The notes under the pieces: model-generated
What the model was told of the DNA's origin: nothing
The model's input: only the letters and a program-made list of their open reading frames with translations
Databases searched by the model: none
Shown here: positions 15,669 to 24,723 of the stretch, piece by piece
Layout of the letters: every line of letters begins with the position of its first letter
How positions within the stretch are numbered: the first letter of the stretch is position 1
Source: Ramlibacter agri
GTDB lineage: Bacteria; Pseudomonadota; Gammaproteobacteria; Burkholderiales; Burkholderiaceae_C
Direction: 5' to 3'
Length of the DNA stretch: 64,000 bases
Assembly (NCBI RefSeq): GCF_012927085.1
Contig: NZ_JABBFX010000001.1
Coordinates: forward strand, 1,922,001 to 1,986,000
Translations under genes and position numbers: made by a program

Positions 15669-17501
15669 ATGCACGGCCTCCCAGCGCGCCGGGCTGCCGC
15701 CGCCATCGGGGACCACGCTGCCATCGGCAATTGCCGCACGCTCGCGCTGGTCTCGCGCCAAGGGGCGATGGACTGGTGGTGCTACCCGGCGTTCGCGTCG
15801 CCCTCGGTTTTCGCCGCGCTGCTCGATGACGAGCGCGGCGGATGCTTCGCACTGGGTCCGCCCGGCGCGCCCTTCGGCGTCCAGGCGTACGAGCCGAACA
15901 GCAACATCCTGCGCACGCGCTTCGAAACGCCCACCGGCGTGCTCGAGCTCATCGACTTCATGTGCGTGCCGGAAGCCGGCGGCGCGCCGGCGCCCGGCCA
16001 GCCGCAGGAGGTGGTGCGCATCGCCGAGTGCACGGCCGGCAGCGTGGACCTGGAATGCCTGTTCGCGCCGCGGCCGGACTATGCGCGGGCCGACCCCATG
16101 CTGCAGGCCGGCCCGGAGGGTTCCTGGCGCTTCCGCATCGGCCCCGAGCAGGCGGTGCTGCGCAGTTCGATGCCGATGCAGTTGGATGCCGCGGGACCGA
16201 CGCTGGTCGGCAGCGTGCGCATGCAGGCCGGCGATCGCCACGCCTTCATCCTGCATGCGCCCGCGGATGACGTGCACCACGCGCCCGCGGCCCTGGTGCA
16301 CGACGCCGAAGACCGCCTGGCTGCGACCCAGGGCCTGTGGCAGGCCTGGTGCGCCCGCTGCCGCTACGAGGGCCCTTATGCCGATGCGGTGGAGCGCAGC
16401 GCGCTGGCGCTCAAGCTGCTGAACCACCGCCCCACCGGCGCCGTCGTCGCCGCGCCCACGACTTCGCTGCCCGAGAGCGAGACCGGCGGCCGCAACTGGG
16501 ACTACCGCTTCTGCTGGCTGCGCGACACCTCGCTGGTGCTGGATGCCTTCCTCGACCTCGGCTACACCCGCGAGAGTGACGCCTTCCTGCGCTGGCTGCT
16601 GCACGCCACCCACTCGACGCGGCCCGGGCTGCAGGTGGTGTACGACGTCAGCGGCGACGCGCTGCTGCCCGAGGAGGTGCTGACCAGCCTGCGCGGCTAC
16701 CGCGGCATCGGCCCGGTGCGCATCGGCAATGCGGCCTCCGAACAGGTCCAGCACGACATCTATGGTGAAGTGCTGATGACGGCCTGGCACCACGTGCTGG
16801 GCGGCGGTCCGCTCGACGAGCAGGAGAAGGCGTTGCTCGCCGGCTTCACCGATGTGGTGTGCGAGGTCTGGCGCAAGCCGGACCAGGGCATCTGGGAGGT
16901 GCGCCTGCCGCCGCGCCACAACACGCACAGCAAGCTGATGTGCTGGGCGGCGCTGGACCGCGCGCTGGCGCTGCACGATCGCTGCGGCCTGCCGATCGAC
17001 GAGAAGCGCGTGCGCGCCGAGCGCGATGCGCTGCGCGCGGACATCGACGCGCATGCCTTCGATGCCACGCTGGGCAGCTACGTCGGCTTCTATGGCAGCC
17101 AGGACGCCGACGCCAGCTTGCTGCTGATCCCGCGCATTGGCTACCTCGAACCCAATGACCCGCGAATGGTCGGCACCGTGCGCGAGGTGATGCGGCAACT
17201 GCGCGTGGACGACGGCCTGCTTTATCGCTACCCGCCCGGCGGCGCCTACGACGGCGTGCCGGGTCCCGAGCACCTGTTCGCCATCTGCAGCTTCTGGTGC
17301 GTGGAGTGCCTGGCGCTCCAGGGCCGCGTGGACGAGGCGCGGGACTTGTTCGAGCGGCTGTTGAAGCTGCGCAACCACGTGGGCCTGTACGCCGAGGAAT
17401 TCAGCGCCAGCGACGGCTCGCCGATGGGAAACTTCCCCCAGGCCTTCAGCCACACGGGCCTGATCACCGCCGCATTGGCGCTGAAGAAGGCGGGCGCATG
17501 A
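15669..17501 (+). CDS. glycoside hydrolase family 15 protein (glucoamylase/trehalase type)
   Basis: 610 residues. An N-terminal domain (AAIGNCRTLALVSRQGAMDWWCYPAF-like opening, about 1-230) precedes the (alpha/alpha)6 barrel. The GH15 signature RNWDYRFCWLRD is at about 275-286 and EQVQHDIYGEVL, HSKLMCWAALDRAL and EEFSASDGSPMGNFPQAFSHTGLI are the typical later blocks, the last containing a catalytic Glu. No signal peptide, so cytosolic, acting on alpha-linked glucans or trehalose. A TTG two codons upstream is possible. Its TGA overlaps the ATG of actA, an unexpected coupling to respiratory genes. Confidence 0.9.
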   Translation: MHGLPARRAAAAIGDHAAIGNCRTLALVSRQGAMDWWCYPAFASPSVFAALLDDERGGCFALGPPGAPFGVQAYEPNSNILRTRFETPTGVLELIDFMCVPEAGGAPAPGQPQEVVRIAECTAGSVDLECLFAPRPDYARADPMLQAGPEGSWRFRIGPEQAVLRSSMPMQLDAAGPTLVGSVRMQAGDRHAFILHAPADDVHHAPAALVHDAEDRLAATQGLWQAWCARCRYEGPYADAVERSALALKLLNHRPTGAVVAAPTTSLPESETGGRNWDYRFCWLRDTSLVLDAFLDLGYTRESDAFLRWLLHATHSTRPGLQVVYDVSGDALLPEEVLTSLRGYRGIGPVRIGNAASEQVQHDIYGEVLMTAWHHVLGGGPLDEQEKALLAGFTDVVCEVWRKPDQGIWEVRLPPRHNTHSKLMCWAALDRALALHDRCGLPIDEKRVRAERDALRADIDAHAFDATLGSYVGFYGSQDADASLLLIPRIGYLEPNDPRMVGTVREVMRQLRVDDGLLYRYPPGGAYDGVPGPEHLFAICSFWCVECLALQGRVDEARDLFERLLKLRNHVGLYAEEFSASDGSPMGNFPQAFSHTGLITAALALKKAGA

Positions 17502-18151
17502 GCAGCGACCAGGTCTTCAGCCGCCGGCTCGAGCTGGGCGTGAAGCTGGCCGTGGCCGCGCTGTTCCTGCTGTTCCCGGCGCTGGTGGGTTTTTCGGTCT
17601 GGCGCGAGAGCGTCTACCAGCAACTGGGCCAGCCGCCGGCGCAACCCATTCCCTTCAGCCACAAGCACCACGTGGGCGACGACGGCATCGACTGCCGCTA
17701 CTGCCATACGACAGTGGAGACGGGCCGCTTCGCCGGCCTGCCGTCCACCGGCATCTGCCTCAGCTGCCATTCGCAGCTGTACACCGACGCCGGCGTCCTC
17801 GAACCTTTGCACGAAAGCGAGCGCACCGGCAAGCCGCTGGAGTGGCGGCGCGTGCACAACCTGCCGGGCTTCGTCTACTTCGACCACAGCGTCCACCTCG
17901 CCAAGGGCGTGGCCTGCGTCGAATGCCATGGCCGCGTCGACCAGATGCCATTGACCTGGCGCGCGCAACCGCTGCAGATGCAATGGTGCCTGGCCTGCCA
18001 CCGCGACCCGGTGCCGCGGCTGCGGCCGCATGACCAGCTGTTCACGCCTTCCGCGCCGCGCATCGACGAGGCGGACGCAGCCAACCTCGCGCGCATGCTC
18101 AAGCTGGAAAGCAAGGAGCGGCGCACCGACTGTTCCACCTGCCACCGCTGA
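17498..18151 (+). CDS. actA: alternative complex III subunit ActA, pentaheme cytochrome c
   Basis: 217 residues. One N-terminal membrane anchor (about 14-33) is followed by a periplasmic domain with five CxxCH haem sites: CRYCH, CLSCH, CVECH, CLACH and CSTCH, the last almost at the C terminus. Five haems match ActA, which passes electrons from the quinol-oxidising core of alternative complex III. The ATG overlaps the GH15 stop (ATGA) and actB starts 5 bases after its end. It resembles cytochrome c3/c7 proteins but the gene order fixes the identity. Confidence 0.9.
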   Translation: MSSDQVFSRRLELGVKLAVAALFLLFPALVGFSVWRESVYQQLGQPPAQPIPFSHKHHVGDDGIDCRYCHTTVETGRFAGLPSTGICLSCHSQLYTDAGVLEPLHESERTGKPLEWRRVHNLPGFVYFDHSVHLAKGVACVECHGRVDQMPLTWRAQPLQMQWCLACHRDPVPRLRPHDQLFTPSAPRIDEADAANLARMLKLESKERRTDCSTCHR

Positions 18152-18156
18152 CGACC

Positions 18157-20898
18157 ATGGAACAGCCCCTGCAGTTCGTCCCCAAAGTGAACCGGCGCCG
18201 CGCGCTGGGCCTGATGGCCGCTTCGCTGGCGCTGGGCGGCACCGGCTGCAGCCGGCCGCCGCGCGAAACCATCTATCCCTGGGTCCACATGCCCGAGGCG
18301 CGCGCGGCCGGCTTGCCGCTGTTCTATGCCAGCGCCTGCCTGCGCGATGGGCACGGATTGGGCGTGCTCGTAGGCACCGAAGGCGGCCGGCCGATCAAGA
18401 TCGAAGGCAGTCCCGCGCATCCGTCCAGCCTGGGCGCGACGGATGCGTGGATGCAGGCTTCGGTGCTGGAGCTGTGGGACCCGGACCGCTCCGGCGAAGT
18501 GCTGCAGCGCACCGCGCCCGGCGGGCCGCTCGCGGCGTCGAGCTGGTCGGCCTTCGAGACCGCTTGGTCAGGCATGGCGCAGCGCCTGCAGGCGCGCTCC
18601 GGCGAAGGCCTGCACCTGCTGACCGGGCCGCTCACTTCACCGACGGTGCGCTTCCAGATCGATGCGCTGCTGAAGCGCTGGCCCAAGGCGCGCTGGACGC
18701 AGTACGCGCCGCTGCACGACGAGGCGGCGGAGCAGGGCGCGCAGCTTGCCTTCGGCCAGCCCGTGCAGGCGCTGCGCCACGTGGATCGCGCGCGCTGCAT
18801 CGTGGCGCTGGGCTCGGATCCGTTCACCGAGGGCCCGGGCGCGCTGCGGCAAGCACTCGACTGGTCCAACCAGCGCCGCGCCGGAGCGCAGCAGGCGGCC
18901 CGCCTGTTCGCGGTGGAGGCCACGCCCGGCCTGTTCGGCGCGCGGGCCGACCAGCGCCTCGCGCTGCCGCCGGCGCAGATCGACGCGCTCGTGCAGCGCC
19001 TGGCGACGGCGCTGGCCGGCGGCGCCGCGCCGACGGCGGGCTTCGAGGCCGCGCTGCTGCAGGCCTTGCGCGCCGCCGGGCCAGGCAGCCTGCTGGTGCC
19101 GGGCGCCTGCCTCTCGCCCGCATCGCACGCGCTGGTGCATGGCATGCACCAGCAGCTGGCCTCGCGCTGCGTCGACGTGCTGGCGCCGATGGCGATGGCG
19201 CCCGAGAGCGGGCGGATGCCGGCGCTGCTCGACGCGATGCAGGCGGGCGCGGTCGACACGCTGCTGGTCCTGGACGCCAACCCCTGCTACGCATCGCCTT
19301 CGTTCGCCGCGGCGCTGGGACGCGTGCCTGCCAGCATCCACCTGGGCCTGTACACCGACGAGACGGCGCGCTCTTCCACCTGGCACCTGCCGCTGTCGCA
19401 TGCCTACGAGCAATGGGGCGATGCCCTGGCGCACGACGGCACGGTCACGCTGCTGCAGCCGGCGATCGCGCCGCTGTACGACACGCGCTCGCTGGCCGAA
19501 GTGCTGGCGCTGGCCGGCGGCGGCGACGTGCGCGACGGCCATGCCCTGGTGCAGGCGCATTGGCGCCCGTTCTGGAACGCGGACTTCGAAGCGCGCTGGC
19601 GCGAGGCGTTGCAGCTCGGTTGCGTGGAAAGCACGCCGGCCCATCCGCTGAAGCTTCGCAGCAAGGGCATGGGCGAACTGCTTGCGGCAACGCCGCCCGA
19701 AGCGCCCGCGCTGGTCGCCTTGTTCAGTGCCGATCCTTCGGTGGCCGACGGCCGCTATGCCAACAACGGCTGGCTGCAGGAACTGCCGCGGCCCTTCACC
19801 AAGCTGACCTGGGACAACGCGCTCCTGATCGGCCCTGCCACGGCAGCAAGCTATCGCCTGAGCACCGGCGACCGCGTGCGCGCGACGACGGCGCAAGGGC
19901 ATGTCGACGCGCCGGTGTGGGTGCTGCCCGGCCAGGCCGAGGGTGTGATGACGGTACCTTTGGGCTACGGGCGGACCGCGGCTGGCCACGTCGGCAACGG
20001 CGTCGGCTTCGATGGCTACGTGCTGCGCGCCAAAGGAGAGGCCACCGCGCCGCTGCAATTGCAGAAGCTGGCAGACCGGCACGACTTCTCGGTGACGCAG
20101 CACGAGATGGACCAGCACGGCCGCGACCTCGCGCGCACCGTCTTGCCCACGGATCGCATCGTCGAGCCTGGGCATGCATCGCTCTATCCGGAGCGGCCGA
20201 AGAGCGAAGGCGCGGCCTGGGCGATGACGATCGACCTCGATGCCTGCATCGGCTGCAACGCCTGCACCGCCGCCTGCCAGGCCGAGAACAACATCCCGGT
20301 GGTGGGGCGCGAGGAGGTGGCGCGCGGCCACGCCATGCACTGGATCCGCGTCGACCACTATCGCACCGAGGAAGTGGCCGGCAGCATCTTCCAGCCCGTG
20401 CCCTGCATGCATTGCGAGGACGCGCCTTGCGAGCTGGTCTGCCCGGTGGGCGCCACCATGCACGACACCGAAGGCCTGAACGTGCAGGTCTACAACCGCT
20501 GCATCGGCACCCGCTTCTGCTCCAACAACTGCCCGTACAAGGTGCGGCGCTTCAACTTCCTGCAGTACAGCGACGACCAGCACGAGTCGCTGAAAGGCCA
20601 GCGCAATCCCAACGTGACCGTGCGTTCGCGCGGCGTGATGGAAAAGTGCAGCTATTGCCTGCAGCGCGTCGCCCGCGCGCGCCAGCACGAGCAGACCACC
20701 GGCCTGCCGGCGGCCGCGGTGGTCACCGCCTGCCAGGCCGCCTGCCCGACGCGCGCCATCTCCTTCGGCGACCTGAACGACAAGGACAGCACCGTGGTGA
20801 AGCAGCGTGAATCGCCGCGCCACTACGCGCTGCTGGGCGAGCTGAACACGCGGCCGCGCACCACCTATCTCGCGCGGGTGCGGCGGGAGGAGAAGTGA
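18157..20898 (+). CDS. actB: alternative complex III subunit ActB (molybdopterin-oxidoreductase-like plus Fe-S domain)
   Basis: 913 residues combining a molybdopterin-oxidoreductase-like part (to about 640) with a ferredoxin-like part. An RRRALGLMAAS twin-arginine-type start and the lipobox-like GGTGCS suggest folded export and lipid anchoring. Cysteine clusters begin at Cys697 (CIGCNACTAACQAENN), then CMHCEDAPCELVCPVGA, CIGTRFCSNNCPYKVRRF and CSYCLQR...CQAACPTRAI, enough for one [3Fe-4S] and three [4Fe-4S] or similar. It relays electrons within the complex. Its stop overlaps the GTG of actC. Confidence 0.92.
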   Translation: MEQPLQFVPKVNRRRALGLMAASLALGGTGCSRPPRETIYPWVHMPEARAAGLPLFYASACLRDGHGLGVLVGTEGGRPIKIEGSPAHPSSLGATDAWMQASVLELWDPDRSGEVLQRTAPGGPLAASSWSAFETAWSGMAQRLQARSGEGLHLLTGPLTSPTVRFQIDALLKRWPKARWTQYAPLHDEAAEQGAQLAFGQPVQALRHVDRARCIVALGSDPFTEGPGALRQALDWSNQRRAGAQQAARLFAVEATPGLFGARADQRLALPPAQIDALVQRLATALAGGAAPTAGFEAALLQALRAAGPGSLLVPGACLSPASHALVHGMHQQLASRCVDVLAPMAMAPESGRMPALLDAMQAGAVDTLLVLDANPCYASPSFAAALGRVPASIHLGLYTDETARSSTWHLPLSHAYEQWGDALAHDGTVTLLQPAIAPLYDTRSLAEVLALAGGGDVRDGHALVQAHWRPFWNADFEARWREALQLGCVESTPAHPLKLRSKGMGELLAATPPEAPALVALFSADPSVADGRYANNGWLQELPRPFTKLTWDNALLIGPATAASYRLSTGDRVRATTAQGHVDAPVWVLPGQAEGVMTVPLGYGRTAAGHVGNGVGFDGYVLRAKGEATAPLQLQKLADRHDFSVTQHEMDQHGRDLARTVLPTDRIVEPGHASLYPERPKSEGAAWAMTIDLDACIGCNACTAACQAENNIPVVGREEVARGHAMHWIRVDHYRTEEVAGSIFQPVPCMHCEDAPCELVCPVGATMHDTEGLNVQVYNRCIGTRFCSNNCPYKVRRFNFLQYSDDQHESLKGQRNPNVTVRSRGVMEKCSYCLQRVARARQHEQTTGLPAAAVVTACQAACPTRAISFGDLNDKDSTVVKQRESPRHYALLGELNTRPRTTYLARVRREEK

Positions 20899-22259
20899 GC
20901 AGCCCGCCCGTCTCGCGCGACATCGGCGTGCTGCGCGCCGGCTGGGGCTACGCCAGCATCAGCGACAAGATCGCCGACCTGGTGCTGACGCGGCCGGTGC
21001 GCTGGCCCTGGCTGCTGGCCTTCTTCGGCACGCTGGCGGGCACGGTGGGGTTCGTTGGGGCCATGGGCTACCTGTTCGCGCGCGGGCCGGGCATCTGGGG
21101 CATCGACATCCCGGTGGCCTGGGGCTTTGCGATCGCCAACTTCGTGTGGTGGATCGGGATCGGCCATGCCGGCACTTTCATCTCCGCCATCCTGCTGCTG
21201 CTGCGGCAGAAGTGGCGGACCTCGATCAACCGCTTCGCCGAGGCGATGACCTTGTTCGCCGCCGGCATGGCGGGCCTGTTCCCCATCCTGCACCTGGGAC
21301 GGCCCTGGTTCTTCTACTGGATCGCGCCCTACCCGAACCACATGAACGTGTGGCCCAACTGGCGCAGCCCGCTGGTGTGGGACTTCTTCGCCATCGGCAC
21401 CTACATCATCGTGTCCTTCCTGTTCTGGTACATGGGGCTGCTGCCGGACCTGGCGACCTTGCGCGACCGCGCGCACACCCGCTTCAAGCAGGTCGCCTTC
21501 GGCCTGGCGGCGCTGGGCTGGCGCGGCGAGGCGCGCCAGTGGGCGCGGCACCAGTCGGCCTACCTGCTGCTGGCGGGCATCGCGACGCCGCTGGTGGTGT
21601 CGGTGCACTCGGTGGTGTCGCTGGACTTCGCCATCGGCAACACGCCGGGCTACCACTCGACCATCTTCCCGCCGTACTTCGTGGCCGGCGCGCTGTTCTC
21701 CGGCTTCGCGATGGTGCTCACGCTGGCCATCCCGTTGCGGCGCGCTTTCGGGCTGGAGGACTTCATCACGCCGGTGCACCTGGACCACGCGGCCAAGGTG
21801 CTGCTGGCCACCGGGCTGGTGGTGGCCTACGGCTATGCCTGCGAGATCTTCACGTCCTTCTACAGCGGCGACGAGTTCGAGATCGCGATGACGCTGGACC
21901 GCTTCGGCGGGGCTTACGCGCCGTTCTACTGGATGATGATGACGTGCAACGTGCTGGTCCCGCAGATCCTGTGGTTCCGGCGCTTCCGCCGCAACGTGCC
22001 CTTGCTGTTCGTGCTGAGCCTGCTGGTGAACCTGGGCATGTGGACGGAGCGCGTGATCATCGTGGTGCAGAGCACGCACCGCGACTTCATGCCCTCGGCC
22101 TGGGGCCTCTTCATCCCGACGGCCTGGGACTGGGTGTTCCTGCTCGGCTCGATCTGCACCTTCGTCTGGCTGTTCCTGGTCTTCATCCGGCTGCTGCCCG
22201 TGATCTCGATCTCGGAGATGCGCGAGCTGGTGCGCGAGAGCGCGGAGGAGGGCCAGTGA
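20895..22259 (+). CDS. actC: alternative complex III subunit ActC (NrfD/PsrC-like)
   Basis: 454-residue membrane protein with about ten helices, of the NrfD/PsrC polysulfide-reductase membrane family. Features include VWWIGIGHAGTFISAILLLLRQKWRTSINRF-type sequence near the N terminus and VHSVVSLDFAIGNTPGYHSTIFPPYF in the middle, both usual for ActC. It holds the quinol site and is a candidate proton-handling subunit. GTG start within the actB stop (GTGA) and GTGA overlap with actD at the end. Confidence 0.92.
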   Translation: MSSPPVSRDIGVLRAGWGYASISDKIADLVLTRPVRWPWLLAFFGTLAGTVGFVGAMGYLFARGPGIWGIDIPVAWGFAIANFVWWIGIGHAGTFISAILLLLRQKWRTSINRFAEAMTLFAAGMAGLFPILHLGRPWFFYWIAPYPNHMNVWPNWRSPLVWDFFAIGTYIIVSFLFWYMGLLPDLATLRDRAHTRFKQVAFGLAALGWRGEARQWARHQSAYLLLAGIATPLVVSVHSVVSLDFAIGNTPGYHSTIFPPYFVAGALFSGFAMVLTLAIPLRRAFGLEDFITPVHLDHAAKVLLATGLVVAYGYACEIFTSFYSGDEFEIAMTLDRFGGAYAPFYWMMMTCNVLVPQILWFRRFRRNVPLLFVLSLLVNLGMWTERVIIVVQSTHRDFMPSAWGLFIPTAWDWVFLLGSICTFVWLFLVFIRLLPVISISEMRELVRESAEEGQ

Positions 22260-22792
22260 GCCGGCCGGCGCTGTGGGGCCTGATGGCCGAATTCGCGACG
22301 GCCGATGCGCTGCTGGCCGCGGCGCGCGCGGCGCATGCGGCCGGCTACCGGCGTGCCGAGGCCTACTCGCCCTTCGCGGTGGAAGGGCTGGCCGAGGCGG
22401 TGGGCTTCACGGGCAGCCGGGTTCCGCTGTTCACGCTGCTGGGCGCGCTGGCGGGCGGCATCGGCGGCTACTTCCTGCAGTGGTATGCGGCCGTGGTCGA
22501 CTTCCCGGTCAACGTCGGCGGGCGGCCCTTGAACAGCTGGCCGATGTTCGTGCCCATCACCTTCGAGATGGGCGTGCTGGGCGGCGCCTTCGCCGCGGTT
22601 ATCGCGATGCTGGTGGGCAGCGGCCTGCCGCGGCTGCGCCATCCGCTGTTCGCCGCGCCGGACTTCGACCTGGCCATGCGCAACCGCTTCTTCCTGTGCC
22701 TGCGGGCAGACGAACCTGTGTTCGATCGGGAGAAGGCGGAGGATTTCCTGCGGGGCTTGCAGCCCTTGCTGTGCGTGGAGGTGGCGGCGTGA
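22256..22792 (+). CDS. actD: alternative complex III subunit ActD (DUF3341)
   Basis: 178 residues. A soluble start (LMAEFATADALLAAARAAHAAGYRRAEAYSPF) resembling DUF3341 is followed by two membrane helices at about 60-85 and 100-125. ActD anchors at the membrane between ActC and the periplasmic subunits. GTG start inside the actC stop; its own stop overlaps the GTG of actE. Confidence 0.88.
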   Translation: MSRPALWGLMAEFATADALLAAARAAHAAGYRRAEAYSPFAVEGLAEAVGFTGSRVPLFTLLGALAGGIGGYFLQWYAAVVDFPVNVGGRPLNSWPMFVPITFEMGVLGGAFAAVIAMLVGSGLPRLRHPLFAAPDFDLAMRNRFFLCLRADEPVFDREKAEDFLRGLQPLLCVEVAA

Positions 22793-23394
22793 ACAGCCGG
22801 ACTTGTCTCCTGCTTTCTCTCCTCGCCCTCGCCGGCTGCGAGCGGCAGATGCAAGGCATGTACCACCAGGGGCATTGGGAGCCGGGCGAGGGCAGCGCGA
22901 TGTTTGCCGATGGCCGCGCGGACCGGCCGCCGCCGCCCGGCAGCATGCCCACGCGCATGGGCGATGCGGCGGCCGTCAGCAGCGGCCATGGCGGGCACGA
23001 CGAAGTGCTCGCGCGCATGGCCGCCGAGAACGCGACGCGGCTGCCGCCAGTGACGCCCGTGCTGCTGCAGCGCGGCCAGGACCGCTATGCGATCTATTGC
23101 CTGCCTTGCCATAGTGCACTGGGCGATGGCGACGGCCCGGTGGTGCGGCGCGGTTTCCCGGCGCCGCCTTCGTATCACCAGCAGCGGCTGCGCGACGCGC
23201 CCGACCGCCACTTCTACGACGTCATCAGCCAGGGCTACGGCATCATGCCCTCGTACGCCGACCGCGTGGACCCGCAGGACCGCTGGGCGATCGTGGCCTA
23301 TGTGCGCGCGCTGCAACTGAGCCAGCATGCGCCGGTGGCGGAGCTGCCGCCTGCCGTGCAGGCGAAGCTCGCGGCCTCGGGAGCGAAGCGATGA
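22789..23394 (+). CDS. actE: alternative complex III subunit ActE, monohaem cytochrome c lipoprotein
   Basis: 201 residues. The lipobox LAGC gives an acylated cysteine near residue 16. One haem site CLPCH lies near residue 105 followed by the class I cytochrome pattern, with GIMPSYADRV supplying the axial Met. It is the likely exit point of electrons toward the oxidase. GTG start overlapping actD and ATGA overlap with actF. Confidence 0.9.
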   Translation: MNSRTCLLLSLLALAGCERQMQGMYHQGHWEPGEGSAMFADGRADRPPPPGSMPTRMGDAAAVSSGHGGHDEVLARMAAENATRLPPVTPVLLQRGQDRYAIYCLPCHSALGDGDGPVVRRGFPAPPSYHQQRLRDAPDRHFYDVISQGYGIMPSYADRVDPQDRWAIVAYVRALQLSQHAPVAELPPAVQAKLAASGAKR

Positions 23395-24395
23395 AGCGCT
23401 GGACCTTGCTCGGTGCCGTCTTGCTGCTGCTTTCGATCGCCGGGTGGCGGCTCGCGCCCCGCCTGTTCCTGGCCGGCTGGTTGAGCGCCTGGTGGTGGTG
23501 CCTGGGTCTGGTCCTCGGTTGCTGGGTGAACGCCTGGATGTATCGCCTGACCGGCGGCGCCTGGGGCGAAGCCTTCGCGCAGCTGGCGCCGCGGCTCGCG
23601 TCGAGGCTGCCCTGGCTGCTGCTCGCGCTGGTGCCGGTGCTGCTGGGCGTGCCGCTGCTCTATCCCTGGGCCACCGACCGCAGCTGGCTGCATGAAGTCG
23701 CGCATCCCGGCTTCCCCGGCCTGTGGCTGTCGCAGCCCTTCTTCTTCGGCCGGCTGGTGGTGTACGCGCTGGCCTGCTGGTGGCTGGCGCGCGGGCTGCG
23801 CGACCCGCGCAAGGGCCGCGCCGCGGCCTCGCTGCTGGCGTATGCGGTGGTCGGCACGCTGGGCGCGGTGGACCTGCTGATGTCGCTGCTGCCCCGCTGG
23901 TACAGCACGGCCTTCGGGCTGGTCTCGCTGTCGCAGCAGGCGCTGGCCGGTGCGGCACTGGGCACGCTCGCGGCCAGCGTCGGGCCGCGGCCCGCGCCCT
24001 GGCGTGACCTGGGCAACCTGCTGCTGATGTGGACCATGAGCTGGGCTTACCTCGCCTTCATGCAGTTCCTGATCATCTGGGCCGAGAACCTGCCGCGCGA
24101 GATCGCCTGGTACGTGCCGCGCATGCAGACCGGCTGGCGCTGGGCGGGGCTGGCGCTGGTGCTGCTGCAGCTCGCGATCCCGTTCTCGGCGCTGCTGCTG
24201 CGCGCGGTGAAGGACCATCCGGCGCGGCTGCGCTGGGTGGCGGTGCTGCTGCTGGTGGCATCGGCACTGAACGCGGCCTGGACCATCGTGCCCTCGGTGG
24301 CGCCGGAGAACCTGCATGCGCTGTGGCTGCTGCCGCTGCTGTTCGCGGGTGCGGCGCTGCTGTTCCTGCCCGGGAGGCTGCATGCCGAAGCGTGA
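23391..24395 (+). CDS. actF: alternative complex III subunit ActF
   Basis: 334-residue polytopic membrane protein with about ten helices, related to but shorter than ActC. Segments such as LLLMWTMSWAYLAFMQFLIIWAENLPREI and WYVPRMQTGWRW are characteristic of ActF. It forms the second membrane arm of the complex. The ATG overlaps the actE stop and the gene overlaps the next one by 14 bases. Confidence 0.88.
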   Translation: MKRWTLLGAVLLLLSIAGWRLAPRLFLAGWLSAWWWCLGLVLGCWVNAWMYRLTGGAWGEAFAQLAPRLASRLPWLLLALVPVLLGVPLLYPWATDRSWLHEVAHPGFPGLWLSQPFFFGRLVVYALACWWLARGLRDPRKGRAAASLLAYAVVGTLGAVDLLMSLLPRWYSTAFGLVSLSQQALAGAALGTLAASVGPRPAPWRDLGNLLLMWTMSWAYLAFMQFLIIWAENLPREIAWYVPRMQTGWRWAGLALVLLQLAIPFSALLLRAVKDHPARLRWVAVLLLVASALNAAWTIVPSVAPENLHALWLLPLLFAGAALLFLPGRLHAEA

Positions 24396-24723
24396 ACTGC
24401 ACGTCAAGGCGGTGGCGCTGTCGGGCGGCGCGATCGCGCTGTCCGTGTTGCTGGCCGTGGGCGCCGTGTTCCTGCTGCTGCGGCACTGGCGGCTGCCGCC
24501 TTCGGGCGCCGACTGGCCGACGCCGCCCACCGTCAGCGGTCCGGCCTTGCAGAGCGCGCCGCAACTGGACCTGGTCGCCTACCGCGCCGAGAAGCAGGCC
24601 TGGCTCGATGGCGCCGGCTGGGTCGACCCGGGACAAGGCATCGCGCACATCCCGATCGCCGACGCGATGGACCTGCTGGTGCAGCGTTCGGCGGCTGCGC
24701 CGAAGCGAGGAGCGCGCCGGTGA
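24382..24723 (+). CDS. small single-helix membrane protein in the ACIII-caa3 operon
   Basis: 113 residues with one membrane helix at about 11-33 and a Pro-rich periplasmic tail with no cysteines. It starts 14 bases inside actF and its stop overlaps the next GTG, so it is certainly translated with the complex. By position it could correspond to the small subunit ActG or to an oxidase assembly factor; the sequence alone does not decide. Confidence 0.75.
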   Translation: MPKRELHVKAVALSGGAIALSVLLAVGAVFLLLRHWRLPPSGADWPTPPTVSGPALQSAPQLDLVAYRAEKQAWLDGAGWVDPGQGIAHIPIADAMDLLVQRSAAAPKRGARR

